The notes: generated from the letters alone by a model not told the origin. A DNA stretch of 64,000 nt from JAJYRX01 sp041655275 (GCA_041655275.1 JBBAFU010000009.1:1-64000), one strand, 5' to 3'. Shown: positions 8,027-17,636, numbered from the stretch's first letter. Numbers and translations: made by a program.

Positions 8027-9570
8027 AAACGCTCGACGCGCACGCTGGCGATGCGCCGGCCTTCCAGCGCCGTGACGGTGAAGCGCAGACGGGTGTTCCC
8101 CTCAATGAGCTCGCAAACATCACCCGCCTCGGGCAGACTGTCAAAACGCTGCAGCAGATAACCGGCGAGCGTCGAAAACGGCGCATCGTCATCCACCAGT
8201 GCGTGGGTGTCCAGCAGCTGTTCCAGATGATGCAGGTCGGCCGCGCCGTCGACCTCCCACAGGCTGGGACCCACCGGAATGATGTCGGGCAGTTCGTCTT
8301 CATCGGGAAACTCGCCGGCGATAGCCTCGAGCACGTCGATGGGCGTGACCAGGCCCTCGACCGCCCCGAATTCGTCAGTGATGAGCACCTGCAGGCCTTT
8401 CGAGCGCTTCAGAGCCTTGATCAGCTCGAGCACGGGCATGCCTTCCTGCATGAAGACGGGCGGACGCAGGCGCGAGAGGCGGATACGGCCTTCGGTGATC
8501 AGATCGGAGATCATCTCCTTCGCCCGGCCGATACCGACGACGTCGTCGAGCGAACCGCGGCAGACCGGAAAGAAGCTGTGCGGCGTACTGCGGATCTTCT
8601 CCAGCAACGCGTGGGCCGGCGCCTCCAGATCCACCCAGGAAACCTCGGTGCGCGGTGTCATGACCGACTCGATGGCGCGTTCGCCCAGGGTGAGCACACC
8701 GCTGACCATGTAGCGCTCCTCCGCCTCGAAAACGGGATGGCTGTCCTGCAGCGGCGGAAACATATCGGGTGCCATGCCCGGATGCGCGGGATCGGGCTTG
8801 CCCAGCATGCGCATGATGGCGGCGGCCGTGCGCTCGCGCAGCGGCGAGCGCGCCTCGAGCAGGCGCCGATGGCGGCCGGCAATCTGGTTGACGCTTTCAA
8901 TGAGCACGGAAAACGCAATGGCGCTGTACAGATAGCCCTTGGGCACGGCAAAGCCAAAGCCTTCGGCCACCAGGGAAAAGCCGATGGTCAGCAAAAACCC
9001 CAGGCACAGGATCACGACCGTGGGGTGGCCGCCCACAAAACGCGTGAGCGGCCCCGATGCCAGCAGCATCAGGCCCACGGCGATGGTGACGGCCAGCATC
9101 ATGATGGACAGATGATCCACCATACCCACGGCGGTGATCACGGCATCCAGCGAAAACACCGCATCGAGGACGACAATCTGCGTGACGATGATGGCAAAGC
9201 CGGCATGCAGGCGCGCGCCCGAGGCCTGGACGACATGGCCTTCAACGCGATCATGCAGTTCCAGCGTGCCCTTGAGCAGCAGGAAGAAGCCGCCCACAAT
9301 CAGGATGGCATCGCGCCCCGAGAAGGTGAATGGCCCCAGCTGCAGCCAGGGCGCCGTCAGCTGGATGAGCCAGGACATGATGCTGAGCAGTCCGAGGCGC
9401 ATCAGCAGCGCCAGCGACAGCCCGATGACGCGTGCCCGGTCGCGCCGGGCAGGCGGAAGCTTGTCGACCAGGATGGCGATGAACACCAGGTTGTCCATGC
9501 CGAGCACGATCTCGAGCACGACCAGGGTGAGCAAGCCTGCCCAGGCGGACGGTTCCAGCACCCATTCCAT
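7996..9570 (-). CDS. TerC-CBS-CorC fusion membrane protein (YoaE/YegH type)
   Basis: A 524-residue inner-membrane protein. The first half is a TerC domain of about seven membrane segments, including the LGMDNLVFI and LDAVFSLDAVI motifs with conserved acidic residues. It is followed by a CBS pair (about 295-415; SVMTPRTEVSW, LVTPIDVLEAIAGEF) and a C-terminal CorC_HlyC transporter-associated domain. The length matches E. coli YoaE and YegH. TerC proteins are implicated in metal ion handling, and recent work on the family points to manganese export; the substrate here is not shown by the sequence. Confidence 0.92.
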   Translation of the reverse strand: MEWVLEPSAWAGLLTLVVLEIVLGMDNLVFIAILVDKLPPARRDRARVIGLSLALLMRLGLLSIMSWLIQLTAPWLQLGPFTFSGRDAILIVGGFFLLLKGTLELHDRVEGHVVQASGARLHAGFAIIVTQIVVLDAVFSLDAVITAVGMVDHLSIMMLAVTIAVGLMLLASGPLTRFVGGHPTVVILCLGFLLTIGFSLVAEGFGFAVPKGYLYSAIAFSVLIESVNQIAGRHRRLLEARSPLRERTAAAIMRMLGKPDPAHPGMAPDMFPPLQDSHPVFEAEERYMVSGVLTLGERAIESVMTPRTEVSWVDLEAPAHALLEKIRSTPHSFFPVCRGSLDDVVGIGRAKEMISDLITEGRIRLSRLRPPVFMQEGMPVLELIKALKRSKGLQVLITDEFGAVEGLVTPIDVLEAIAGEFPDEDELPDIIPVGPSLWEVDGAADLHHLEQLLDTHALVDDDAPFSTLAGYLLQRFDSLPEAGDVCELIEGNTRLRFTVTALEGRRIASVRVERFQLPDAMSLD

Positions 9571-9591
9571 GGCGTTGCCGAAGACCTGTGA

Positions 9592-10383
9592 TCAGGTGTT
9601 GAGCCAGGCGAGCATGCGGGTAAACACCTTGGGCGTGGCGGCGATCACATTACCGCTGTCCATCCAGCCCTGCTCTCCTTCGAAATCGGCAATCAGGCCG
9701 CCCGACTCGAGCACCAGCAAGCCGCCGGCCGCCATGTCCCAGCGCTTGAGACCCAGGCCGCAGAAACCATCCAGGCGACCCGCAGCCACATAGGCCAGAT
9801 CGAGCACGATGGAGCCGGCCCGACGCACGGAAGCGCTTTCACCCAGCATGCCCGCCACGGGCGAGCCGGCATCAAGCTCGCGCGAAGAGCGGCCGATATG
9901 CTCGCCCAGCAAAGCCTCGGAAAACCGCATCTGCCCCGAGACACGAATGCGCCGGTCGTTCAGAAAGGCGCCGGCACCGCGCGTGGCGGTGAAGAGCTCG
10001 TTGCGGTTTGGATCGAACACCACGGCCTGGCTGAGCTGGCCCCGGTGCAGCTGGGCAATGGAGATGCAATACACCGGATAGCCGTGGATGAAATTGGTGG
10101 TGCCATCGAGCGGATCGATGATCCACTGGTATTCCGAAGCGCGGGCGGATTCGCCTTCCCGCGCACGCAGCATGCCGGCTTCCTCGCACAGCAGGTCATG
10201 ATCGGGATATGCCGTGCGCAACACGTCCACGATGGCCTCTTCGGCCGCCCTGTCCACATCCGTCACATAGTTGCGCGGCCCCTTGCGTGCCACCTGGAGG
10301 CGTTCGAGATCCAGGCTGGCGCGGTTGATGATGGTGCCGGCGCGACGAGCTGCCTTGACGGCGATGTTGAGCATGGGGTGCAT
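9592..10383 (-). CDS. suhB: Inositol-1-monophosphatase family protein
   Basis: The 263-residue product has the metal-binding motifs EEAG, IDPLDGTTNFIHG and the C-terminal WDMAAGGLLVLESGG typical of inositol monophosphatases. In proteobacteria SuhB also takes part in ribosomal RNA antitermination. The ATG at 10383 (MHPMLNIAVKAARRAG) matches the family start; the longer frame to 10446 runs into the intergenic region shared with trmJ and is rejected. The gene is divergent from trmJ, with the starts 88 nt apart. Confidence 0.93.
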   Translation of the reverse strand: MHPMLNIAVKAARRAGTIINRASLDLERLQVARKGPRNYVTDVDRAAEEAIVDVLRTAYPDHDLLCEEAGMLRAREGESARASEYQWIIDPLDGTTNFIHGYPVYCISIAQLHRGQLSQAVVFDPNRNELFTATRGAGAFLNDRRIRVSGQMRFSEALLGEHIGRSSRELDAGSPVAGMLGESASVRRAGSIVLDLAYVAAGRLDGFCGLGLKRWDMAAGGLLVLESGGLIADFEGEQGWMDSGNVIAATPKVFTRMLAWLNT

Positions 10384-10470
10384 GGCGTTCCGTAGTATAA
10401 AAGCGGGTGATGCCCTGAGAGCCAGGATCGCCCGGGGTTTGAACATCTGAAACCGCCATTTTAATGGAGA

Positions 10471-11268
10471 GTGCCCATTTCATCCCCGCCCTCCCCCGGA
10501 TTCGACCGGGTCCGCTTCATCATGGTGGCTCCCAGCCACCCCGGCAATGTCGGCGCGGCCGCCCGCGCCATCAAGACCATGGGCTTTCGGAATCTGTGTG
10601 TCGTGGCGCCCCAGCGCCCCGACATGACGCGCGACGCCCAGGCCGAAGCCATGGCCAGCGGCGCGCAGGATGTGCTGCACGATGCACAGGAATTCGCGAC
10701 GCTGGAGCAGGCTCTCGCCCCCGTCAGCTTCGCCCTCGCACTCACCGCCAGAGCGCGCGATCTGGGCCCGCCACCCATGGACATCCGTGAAGGGGCCCTG
10801 AGCTGCGGCGCGCATCTGGAAGAACACGCCCTGAACCAGGTGGGCATCGTGCTGGGCCCGGAGCGCGCCGGACTCGAGAACGCACATGTGGCGCTATGCC
10901 AGCGTGTATGCCACATTCCCGCCAACCCCGAATACAGTTCGCTCAACGTGGCCCAGGCCACCCAGCTCATCGCCTGGGAGCTGCGCTACACACTCGCGCA
11001 GCGTGCCGGCCTGCTCACACTGCCGGACACCCGGGCGGCACCCGACCCCGGGCGCCGGGTCGCCACCCAGGAAGACGTGCACGCCTTCCTGACGCATCTG
11101 GAGCAGGCGCTTGTGGCCACGGAGTTTCTCAATCCCGCGCAGCCCGGGCGCATCATGCTGCGCATGCACCACATATTCGAGCGCAGCCAGCTCAGCCATG
11201 ACGAGGTGAAAATGTTACGGGGCGTATGCTCCGCGATGATGCGGGCAGCCGGCCGGCACGCGAAATGA
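10471..11268 (+). CDS. trmJ: tRNA (cytidine/uridine-2'-O-)-methyltransferase TrmJ
   Basis: A SPOUT-class enzyme that 2'-O-methylates position 32 of tRNAs with S-adenosylmethionine. Recognisable motifs are VAPSHPGNVGAAARAIKTMG near the N-terminus, IVLGPERAGLENAH and NPEYSSLNVAQATQL, which together form the knotted cofactor site. At 265 residues it is the normal length. The start is GTG at 10471, close behind GGAGA. It precedes cysE on the same strand. Confidence 0.92.
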   Translation: MPISSPPSPGFDRVRFIMVAPSHPGNVGAAARAIKTMGFRNLCVVAPQRPDMTRDAQAEAMASGAQDVLHDAQEFATLEQALAPVSFALALTARARDLGPPPMDIREGALSCGAHLEEHALNQVGIVLGPERAGLENAHVALCQRVCHIPANPEYSSLNVAQATQLIAWELRYTLAQRAGLLTLPDTRAAPDPGRRVATQEDVHAFLTHLEQALVATEFLNPAQPGRIMLRMHHIFERSQLSHDEVKMLRGVCSAMMRAAGRHAK

Positions 11269-11287
11269 GCACAGCGATTACACTATA

Positions 11288-11310
11288 TTGTTACCACTGT
11301 CTTGTTACCA
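11288..11310 (+). repeat. Direct repeat TTGTTACCA x2 in the cysE leader
   Basis: The 9-mer ttgttacca occurs at 11288-11296 and again at 11302-11310, in a short AT-rich patch between trmJ and cysE. It could be a regulator half-site pair or part of a cysE promoter. Spacing is 14 bp start to start. No known operator was recognised. Confidence 0.35.
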
Positions 11311-11357
11311 TTATTGACGCGACTGCTCGCCGCTACCGCCCACTGCCCATCCCCCTC

Positions 11358-12044
11358 ATGTTCAAACTCCTGCGCGAAGACATCTCCTGCATCCTGAAAC
11401 GCGACCCCGCAGCCCGCAGCCGTCTTGAAGTCGTCACCTGCTACCCCGGGCTGCACGCCATCACCCTGCACCGTCTGGCCCATCGCCTGTGGCGCTGGCG
11501 GCTGCACTGGCCGGCACGCCTGGTTTCTCACCTGAGCCGCTTCCTGACCGGCATAGAAATCCATCCGGGTGCCCGGCTGGGCCGACGGGTCTTCATCGAC
11601 CACGGCCTGGGCGTTGTCATCGGGGAAACGGCCGTCGTGGGCGATGACTGCACCATCTATCAGGGCGTGACGCTGGGCGGCACCCAGCTGTACAAGGGGG
11701 AGAAGCGTCACCCGACACTGGAGGATCACGTGGTGGTGGGTGCCGGTGCCCAGATCCTGGGCGGCTTCACCGTGGGTCGCCATGCCCGCATCGGCTCGAA
11801 TGCGGTAGTGATACGGCCTGTGCCCGCCCACGCGACGGCGGTGGGCAATCCGGCACGCGTCGTGCAGAAGGGCACTGACAGCGCTTTCACGGCCTATGCC
11901 GTCGATGCCACGGCGGAAGACCCGCTGACCAATACCGTGCGCGAACTGGTGGAGCATGCGGCACGCCAGGAAGAGCGCATCAATCGCCTGAGCGAACTGC
12001 TCCAGGCGCAGGGCCGGCCTGTCGACAACCGGGCATCCGAGTAA
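11358..12044 (+). CDS. cysE: Serine O-acetyltransferase
   Basis: CysE acetylates L-serine with acetyl-CoA, the committed step of cysteine synthesis. The left-handed beta-helix hexapeptide repeats are clear (GIEIHPGARLGRRVFIDHG, GETAVVGDDCTIYQGVTLGG), with the catalytic histidine in FIDHGLG. It has 228 residues and so lacks most of the N-terminal helical domain of the 273-residue E. coli enzyme, as in other short forms. The ATG at 11358 (MFKLLREDISCIL) is the conserved start; an upstream extension in the same frame has no family similarity. Confidence 0.94.
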   Translation: MFKLLREDISCILKRDPAARSRLEVVTCYPGLHAITLHRLAHRLWRWRLHWPARLVSHLSRFLTGIEIHPGARLGRRVFIDHGLGVVIGETAVVGDDCTIYQGVTLGGTQLYKGEKRHPTLEDHVVVGAGAQILGGFTVGRHARIGSNAVVIRPVPAHATAVGNPARVVQKGTDSAFTAYAVDATAEDPLTNTVRELVEHAARQEERINRLSELLQAQGRPVDNRASE

Positions 12045-12082
12045 AATGGGGGTGTTGAACCAACCCCGGGATGTTCTGCGAC

Positions 12083-13102
12083 ATGATTCCTTTCTCCGTC
12101 CTTGATCTTGCACCCATCGTTCAGGGCGGCACGCCGGCCGAGGCTTTTCGCAACACGCGGGACCTTGCACGCCATGTCGAGGACTGGGGTTATCACCGAT
12201 TCTGGCTGGCAGAACACCACGGCATGCCCGGCATCGCCAGTGCGGCAACGGCGGTCCTCATCGGCCATGTGGCCGGCGGCACGCGTCGCATCCGCGTGGG
12301 GGCCGGCGGCATCATGCTGCCCAACCACTCGCCGCTGGTGATCGCAGAGCAGTTCGGCACGCTGGAATCCCTGTACCCGGGCCGCATCGATCTGGGCCTG
12401 GGACGGGCACCGGGCTCGGACACAATCACGGCGCGCGCCCTGCGGCGTAGCCTGGACACCAGCGCCGACGAATTTCCCCGTGACGTGCTGGAGCTCATGG
12501 ACTACCTGTCGCTCAAGCCCCGTCAGAAGGTCCAGGCCGTGCCGGGGCGGGGGCTGCAAGTGCCGATCTGGGTGCTGGGCTCCAGCCTCTTTGGCGCCCA
12601 GCTGGCAGCCGCCCTGGGCCTGCCCTACGCCTTTGCCTCGCACTTTGCGCCCCAACAGATGATGCAGGCCATCGAGTTGTATCGAAACACTTTCCAGCCT
12701 TCGGCACAATGCACAAAGCCTTATGTCATGCTGGCGTACAACGTCTTTGCCGCAGACACCGATGCCGAAGCGCGGCTGCTGGCCAGCTCGGCGCAACAGG
12801 CTGTCGTCAACCTCAGAACGGGGCGGCCCGGCCAGTTGCCCCCGCCAGTGCCGGACTATCTCGAAAGCGCGGGGCCCGATGCCCGTGCCATCGTCCATCA
12901 TGCGCTTGCCTGCAGTGCCGTCGGCGGCCCCGACACCGTGCGCCGCGAGCTGAGCGCCTTCATCGAGCGCACCAGGCCGGACGAGCTCATGATCAACGCC
13001 AATATCCACGATCACCTGGCCAGGCTGAAGGCGTATCGCATCGCTGCCGAAGCCGGTGCCGGCCTGGGCCTTTTCCGGGACTTCTCAAGACCAGACTCAT
13101 GA
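12083..13102 (+). CDS. LLM-class flavin-dependent oxidoreductase (YhbW-like)
   Basis: A luciferase-like monooxygenase of the bacterial luciferase TIM-barrel superfamily, using reduced flavin supplied by a partner. The N-terminus FSVLDLAPI, the WLAEHHGMPGIASAAT block and the NHSPLVIAEQFGTLESLYPGRIDLGLGRAPG region (cited by the short core GRIDLGLGRAPG) resemble E. coli YhbW. The substrate is unknown. The ATG at 12083 is chosen; 12071 is an in-frame alternative four codons earlier. It overlaps the next gene by four bases (ATGA). Confidence 0.88.
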   Translation: MIPFSVLDLAPIVQGGTPAEAFRNTRDLARHVEDWGYHRFWLAEHHGMPGIASAATAVLIGHVAGGTRRIRVGAGGIMLPNHSPLVIAEQFGTLESLYPGRIDLGLGRAPGSDTITARALRRSLDTSADEFPRDVLELMDYLSLKPRQKVQAVPGRGLQVPIWVLGSSLFGAQLAAALGLPYAFASHFAPQQMMQAIELYRNTFQPSAQCTKPYVMLAYNVFAADTDAEARLLASSAQQAVVNLRTGRPGQLPPPVPDYLESAGPDARAIVHHALACSAVGGPDTVRRELSAFIERTRPDELMINANIHDHLARLKAYRIAAEAGAGLGLFRDFSRPDS

Positions 13103-13845
13103 CTGCTGAAACCACGTTTGCCCAACGCCTGCACCTCGTACGGGAGCGCATCCGCACGGCCGCACTCGCTGCAGGACGCAATCCCGATGACATCACCCTG
13201 CTGCCCGTGAGCAAGACTTTCGGGGAAGCCGCCATCCGCGAAGCCATGGCCTGCGGCCTGACACGCTTCGGAGAGAACAAGGTGCAGGAAATCGTCGCCA
13301 AGCGCCCGCTGTTTGCCGACGAGGACGTGAGCTGGGTGATGATCGGCCATCTTCAATCGAACAAGGCGCGCGATGTGGCGCGCTACGCCAGCGAGATCCA
13401 GTCACTGGACCGGCTGTCGCTGGCCACCGCCCTGGAGCGCCGCCTGCAGGCCGAAGGCCGCAGTCTGGATGTGCTGGTGCAGCTGAAGACGTCGTCCGAG
13501 CCCAGCAAATACGGACTGGCACCCGAAGCGCTGCCCGCCTTCCTGCGCGAAGTGGCACACAATATGCCCAGCCTGCGCATCCGCGGCTTGATGACGCTGG
13601 CCATCAACGTCAGCAACGAAGACGCGGTGCGTGCCTGCTTTCGCACCCTGCGCGAATGGCGTGACCGCATGCGCGAGGAAGCCATCGACGGCGTGGAGAT
13701 GGCGCGCCTGTCCATGGGCATGAGCGGCGACATGGAGCTGGCCATTGCCGAAGGCTCCACCGAAGTTCGTGTGGGCACAGCCCTCTTCGGCCGGCGCCCC
13801 TATCCCGACAGCTACTACTGGCCCGAAGGTCGCACGCTCGCCTGA
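13099..13845 (+). CDS. YggS family pyridoxal phosphate homeostasis protein
   Basis: A single-domain PLP-binding protein of the alanine racemase N-terminal fold, about 248 residues. LLPVSKTF contains the PLP lysine, and FGENKVQEIVAK, MIGHLQSNK and LSMGMSGDMELAI are hallmark blocks. YggS/ProSC proteins buffer free PLP and affect amino-acid pools rather than catalysing a known reaction. The start overlaps the stop of the flavin monooxygenase by four bases, so the pair is translationally coupled. The 3' end overlaps the convergent EAL gene by 31 bases. Confidence 0.94.
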   Translation: MTAETTFAQRLHLVRERIRTAALAAGRNPDDITLLPVSKTFGEAAIREAMACGLTRFGENKVQEIVAKRPLFADEDVSWVMIGHLQSNKARDVARYASEIQSLDRLSLATALERRLQAEGRSLDVLVQLKTSSEPSKYGLAPEALPAFLREVAHNMPSLRIRGLMTLAINVSNEDAVRACFRTLREWRDRMREEAIDGVEMARLSMGMSGDMELAIAEGSTEVRVGTALFGRRPYPDSYYWPEGRTLA

Positions 13846-16433
13846 GATCCAGCCGCCTGAGCTCCGGCCGCCTGGGCGAGCCACTGCTCCAGCGGCATGG
13901 GTCTGGCCAGAAAATACCCCTGGAGTGCATCACAACCGAGCGCGTACAGCAACTCCGCCTGTTCTGCACTCTCGACGCCCTCCGCCACGGTACTGAAACC
14001 CAGCTGCTGGGCAAGCTCGACGATGAGGCCGATCACGGCATCATGCTCGCCCGAACCACTGCCCAGGCCGCGTATCAGGCTTTGATCGATCTTCAACTCG
14101 TGAATCGGCAACCGTGTCAGGCAGGCCAGATTCGAATAACCCATGCCGAAGTCATCGATGGACAGCGCAATACCCAGGCACCGCAAGGCCTCAAGGCGGG
14201 CCATGGTGCCGGCATCATCCTCCAGCAGCACACCTTCGGTGATTTCGAAGATGAGACGACCCACAGCCTCGGGATACTGGTCGAGCACCGCGCGGACACG
14301 ATCCACGAAATGCGACTCCCGCAGGACTTTCGGACTGATGTTGACGGATACCGGATAGGCATGACCGGCACGCTTGAGCTGCTCCAGGATATTGCAGGCG
14401 TGTACGATCGTGGTTTCAGTCAGATGGTGGATGAGCCCCGTTTCCTCGGCGATGGGAATGAAGAGACCCGGGGCGAGCAGCCCGCGTGCCGGATGCTCCC
14501 AGCGGCTGAGCAGCTCGGCCCCGAGCACACGGCCATCACGCGCCATCTGGGGTTGTATGACCATGAAGTAGGCGGACGAGCGCAGCGCCTGGGTCAGGTC
14601 AGCCTCCAGCCATCGGCGTTCCTCGAGCGCCTCCTGCAGCGCCCGTTCGTAGAAAACGATGCGATCTCCGCCCTGCTCGCGCGCGCGCTGCAAGGCCAGG
14701 GTGGCTTCATGAATCAGGGCATCCACATTGGGCTTGTCTGGCGAGATCAGCGTCAGGCCGAAACTGGCGGAAAGCAGGCTGGCCTGACCTTCGACCTGCA
14801 CCAGCTCGCTGGACAGGCTCTGGCGCACACGCTCGGCACGCTGCATGGCTTCGCGTGCCCCCTCATCGATGGATGTGCCCACACCGGTCAGCAGAATCAT
14901 GAACTCGTCGGCGCTGATGCGTGAAGCCGTATCCCCGGCACGGGTGTCGGCCACCAGGCGGCGCGCCACTTCGCGCAGCATGGCATCACCAAACGCATAG
15001 CCCCGCGTCTCGTTGATCTTTCGAAAGCCATCGATGTCCAGCACCAGCAATGCACTCATGACACCGCCGCGCCGCGCCGTGTCAAGCGCCTGCGACAGAC
15101 GGCTGATCAGCATGCGCCGGTTGGGAAGATCAGTCAGCGCGTCGTAGAAAGTAAGCCGATGCGTCTGTGCATCGGCAGCGATCTTCTGGGTCACATCCGT
15201 CAGTATGGCTGCCAGCCCTTCCAGGCGGCCGTTGGCATTGCGCAAGGGCAGACGCATGGCAACAAAATGATGATCGACGCCTGTCAGCGGATGCCTGAGG
15301 CTTTCATGCTGGGTAGTGCGCTCGCCCAGCTCCAGCATGCGCCTGTCCCCCTGCTCCAGCACGAGCAGGTTGTGATTGTCGGCGCGCCAGGCCACATCCT
15401 GATGGATCAGCAGGCTTGCCGGCGAGCGCCCGTGAAAGGTTGCCAGCGCATTGTTTGCGTACAGGTAGTGCAGCTCGGCATCCTTGATGTAGATGGGCGC
15501 CCCCATCGAGCTCAGTATCGTCGTCAGGCGCCGTTCACTCGTTCGCAGGCGCCGGCGCTCGCTGCTGTAATCACGCCAGCCCAGACCGCCCAGAATCAGC
15601 AGCACCAGCAGTGCAAGCCCCAGAAAGAACGAGAGCCACATTGGCCAGGTGCGCCCGTCTACCGGTGCTTCAGACACCCGCCAGTTGCGCAGGATTTCGT
15701 AATACCGCGAGCCCGGGTCCGCCTGCCACTCCCGAAGATAATCATCAATGCGCGCCATGACGGCCGCATCCAGGCCGGGCGCACCGCCAATATAGGCATT
15801 CACCGGTTGCAGGATGATGGGTGTGGGCACCAGCTGATGGCGCGCCGCACCGAGCTCGCCGAACAGATGATTGAAGATGACCGTATCCGCCTGACCGGTT
15901 CGCACCAGCGCGAAGCCCTGCTCCGGTGTTTTCAGGGACAGCAGCTGCGACCGTATGCCCAGCGCGGGCAGCAACACCTTCAGGTAGTCCTCCTGGGCCG
16001 ACCCTTCCAGGACCGCAATGCGACGCCCGTCAAGGTCTTGCAGCTCCAGCAGGTGATGACCGTCGCGTGCGTAGAACTGCGACCAGGTCTGAAGCACGGG
16101 TACACCATGAAACTGCAGCAGGCGCGAACGCTCTTCGGAATAGAAGACATTGGGCAGAAGGTCGAGCCGGCCGTCCTGCAGCCACCGCAGGCATTCGGCC
16201 CAGTGACAGCTGACGGGTTCGAGCGCCCAGCCCTCGTCGTCCGCAATGGCGGTCACCACCTCACCGAAGATGCCGCTCAGGCGGCCATCCTCGGTCAGCG
16301 AAATATCGGGCTTCTGCTCATAGACCCCCACCTTGAGCACCTGCATCGCCCGCGCCGGCTGCATACCGAGCAGGCAGCCGGCAAGCACCACCATCAACAT
16401 CCGGACGCAGAGAAGAGACGCGGCGACGCGCAT
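13815..16433 (-). CDS. Periplasmic-sensing cyclic-di-GMP phosphodiesterase (SBP-PAS-GGDEF-EAL)
   Basis: An 872-residue sensor. A signal segment (about 1-29) leads to a periplasmic amino-acid-binding-type domain (SBP_bac_3, about 32-255), a membrane helix (about 264-286), a PAS region (about 300-420), a GGDEF domain (about 425-590) and an EAL domain (about 605-850). The GGDEF signature is degenerate: SADEF at 507-511, so cyclase activity is unlikely. The EAL glutamate is kept (ELL at 640), as are VNISP, EITEG, DDFGMGYS, LKIDQ and AEGVE, so phosphodiesterase activity is plausible. It may sense a small periplasmic ligand. No operon partner is seen. Confidence 0.9.
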   Translation of the reverse strand: MRVAASLLCVRMLMVVLAGCLLGMQPARAMQVLKVGVYEQKPDISLTEDGRLSGIFGEVVTAIADDEGWALEPVSCHWAECLRWLQDGRLDLLPNVFYSEERSRLLQFHGVPVLQTWSQFYARDGHHLLELQDLDGRRIAVLEGSAQEDYLKVLLPALGIRSQLLSLKTPEQGFALVRTGQADTVIFNHLFGELGAARHQLVPTPIILQPVNAYIGGAPGLDAAVMARIDDYLREWQADPGSRYYEILRNWRVSEAPVDGRTWPMWLSFFLGLALLVLLILGGLGWRDYSSERRRLRTSERRLTTILSSMGAPIYIKDAELHYLYANNALATFHGRSPASLLIHQDVAWRADNHNLLVLEQGDRRMLELGERTTQHESLRHPLTGVDHHFVAMRLPLRNANGRLEGLAAILTDVTQKIAADAQTHRLTFYDALTDLPNRRMLISRLSQALDTARRGGVMSALLVLDIDGFRKINETRGYAFGDAMLREVARRLVADTRAGDTASRISADEFMILLTGVGTSIDEGAREAMQRAERVRQSLSSELVQVEGQASLLSASFGLTLISPDKPNVDALIHEATLALQRAREQGGDRIVFYERALQEALEERRWLEADLTQALRSSAYFMVIQPQMARDGRVLGAELLSRWEHPARGLLAPGLFIPIAEETGLIHHLTETTIVHACNILEQLKRAGHAYPVSVNISPKVLRESHFVDRVRAVLDQYPEAVGRLIFEITEGVLLEDDAGTMARLEALRCLGIALSIDDFGMGYSNLACLTRLPIHELKIDQSLIRGLGSGSGEHDAVIGLIVELAQQLGFSTVAEGVESAEQAELLYALGCDALQGYFLARPMPLEQWLAQAAGAQAAGSQASVRPSGQ

Positions 16434-16574
16434 GGTCGGGCAGCCCTTAATTGTCGAACACGGGTCTCATTCTACGTGAAAGCCCGCACGCAACGCCTGG
16501 CCATACATCAAAGCCTACCTTAAACTGGGTTGGACCTCGGTGTTGATGAGGTCTTAATGCTTCAGGAGAGTCTC

Positions 16575-17570
16575 ATGCAGTCAAAGACACACATTTGGCA
16601 CAAGCGTTTGTGGCGTGCAGGCGCCGGCTTGCTGCTGGCGCTGGGTCTGGGTGCGAATGCGCATGCCGCCTTCCCGGATCGGGCAATTTCAATGGTCGTG
16701 CCCTATCCGCCCGGCGGCACCACGGACATCGCCGCGCGCACCATCGCGCACGCCATGGAAAAAGTCCTGGGCCAGGCCGTTGTCGTGGAAAACAGGCCGG
16801 GGGCCGGCGGAAATATCGGCATGGCCTATCTGGCCAAGGCCAGGCCCGATGGCTACACCATCGCCATGGGCACCATAGGTACGCAAAGCATCAACGAGTT
16901 CCTGTACCAGGACATGCACTTCGACCCGGGCAAGGACTTCGAGCCGCTGGCTATGGTTCTGACAACACCCAATGTCATCATCGTGCGCAATGATTCCGAA
17001 ATCCACACCATGAAGGATCTGGTGGCTGCGGCCAAGGCGGCCAAGGTGGAGCTCAGCTACGCCACACCGGGCATTGGCTCTTCGGTACACCTCACGGGAG
17101 CCTACATCGAACAGTTTGCGGGCATCGACATGCTGCACGTGCCCTACAAGGGCGTTGCCGAGTCCATGCCCGGCCTGATCAGCGGACAGGTGGACATCCT
17201 GCTGGACAACCTGCCCAGCTCGCTGGCCCAGCTGCGTGACGGCAGCCGCGTACGCGCCATTGCCGTGACATCGGCGGAACGCTCGCCCGCCCTGCCCGAC
17301 GTACCCGCCGTCGCTGAAGATGGTTCCGAGCCCATGGACGTGGTCGCCTGGTTTGCAACCTATGCGCCTGCAGGCATCCCCGCAGACGCCAGAGAGGCGC
17401 TCATCGACGCCAGCCGCAAGGCACTGGCCAGCCCCGAGGTGCAGGAGAGCTTCATCTCACTGGGTGCCGAGGCGGGTACGATATTCGGCGATGACCTGCG
17501 CGCCTTCGAAGCGAGCGAGCGCGAGCGCTGGAGCCAGCTGATCAAACAACGCGAGATTCCGATGCGCTGA
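16575..17570 (+). CDS. Bug-family (TctC-like) tripartite tricarboxylate receptor protein
   Basis: A periplasmic solute receptor of the Bug family, expanded in Bordetella and relatives. A signal peptide ends near HAA-FPDRA, followed by the family motifs VVPYPPGGTTDIAAR and VENRPGAGGNIG, which line the ligand pocket. The ATG at 16575 follows AGGAGAG at good spacing; upstream starts in the same frame are rejected. No TctA/TctB genes are adjacent, so it is an orphan receptor, as most Bug proteins are. The ligand is unknown. Confidence 0.92.
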   Translation: MQSKTHIWHKRLWRAGAGLLLALGLGANAHAAFPDRAISMVVPYPPGGTTDIAARTIAHAMEKVLGQAVVVENRPGAGGNIGMAYLAKARPDGYTIAMGTIGTQSINEFLYQDMHFDPGKDFEPLAMVLTTPNVIIVRNDSEIHTMKDLVAAAKAAKVELSYATPGIGSSVHLTGAYIEQFAGIDMLHVPYKGVAESMPGLISGQVDILLDNLPSSLAQLRDGSRVRAIAVTSAERSPALPDVPAVAEDGSEPMDVVAWFATYAPAGIPADAREALIDASRKALASPEVQESFISLGAEAGTIFGDDLRAFEASERERWSQLIKQREIPMR

Positions 17571-17595
17571 TCTTTGCCTGACGCAGTTGCATGCA

Positions 17596-17626
17596 CCGGT
17601 GCGGAAGCTGATCGCCTCCGCACCGG
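17596..17626. terminator. Hairpin between convergent Bug genes, possible bidirectional terminator
   Basis: Arms ccggtgcgga (17596-17605) and tccgcaccgg (17617-17626) are perfectly complementary around an 11-nt loop, and the stem can extend outward through tgcac/gtgca. It sits exactly in the 66-nt gap between two convergent genes. There is no clear T-run on either side, so intrinsic termination is uncertain. Confidence 0.5.
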
Positions 17627-17636
17627 CGTGCAGCAC

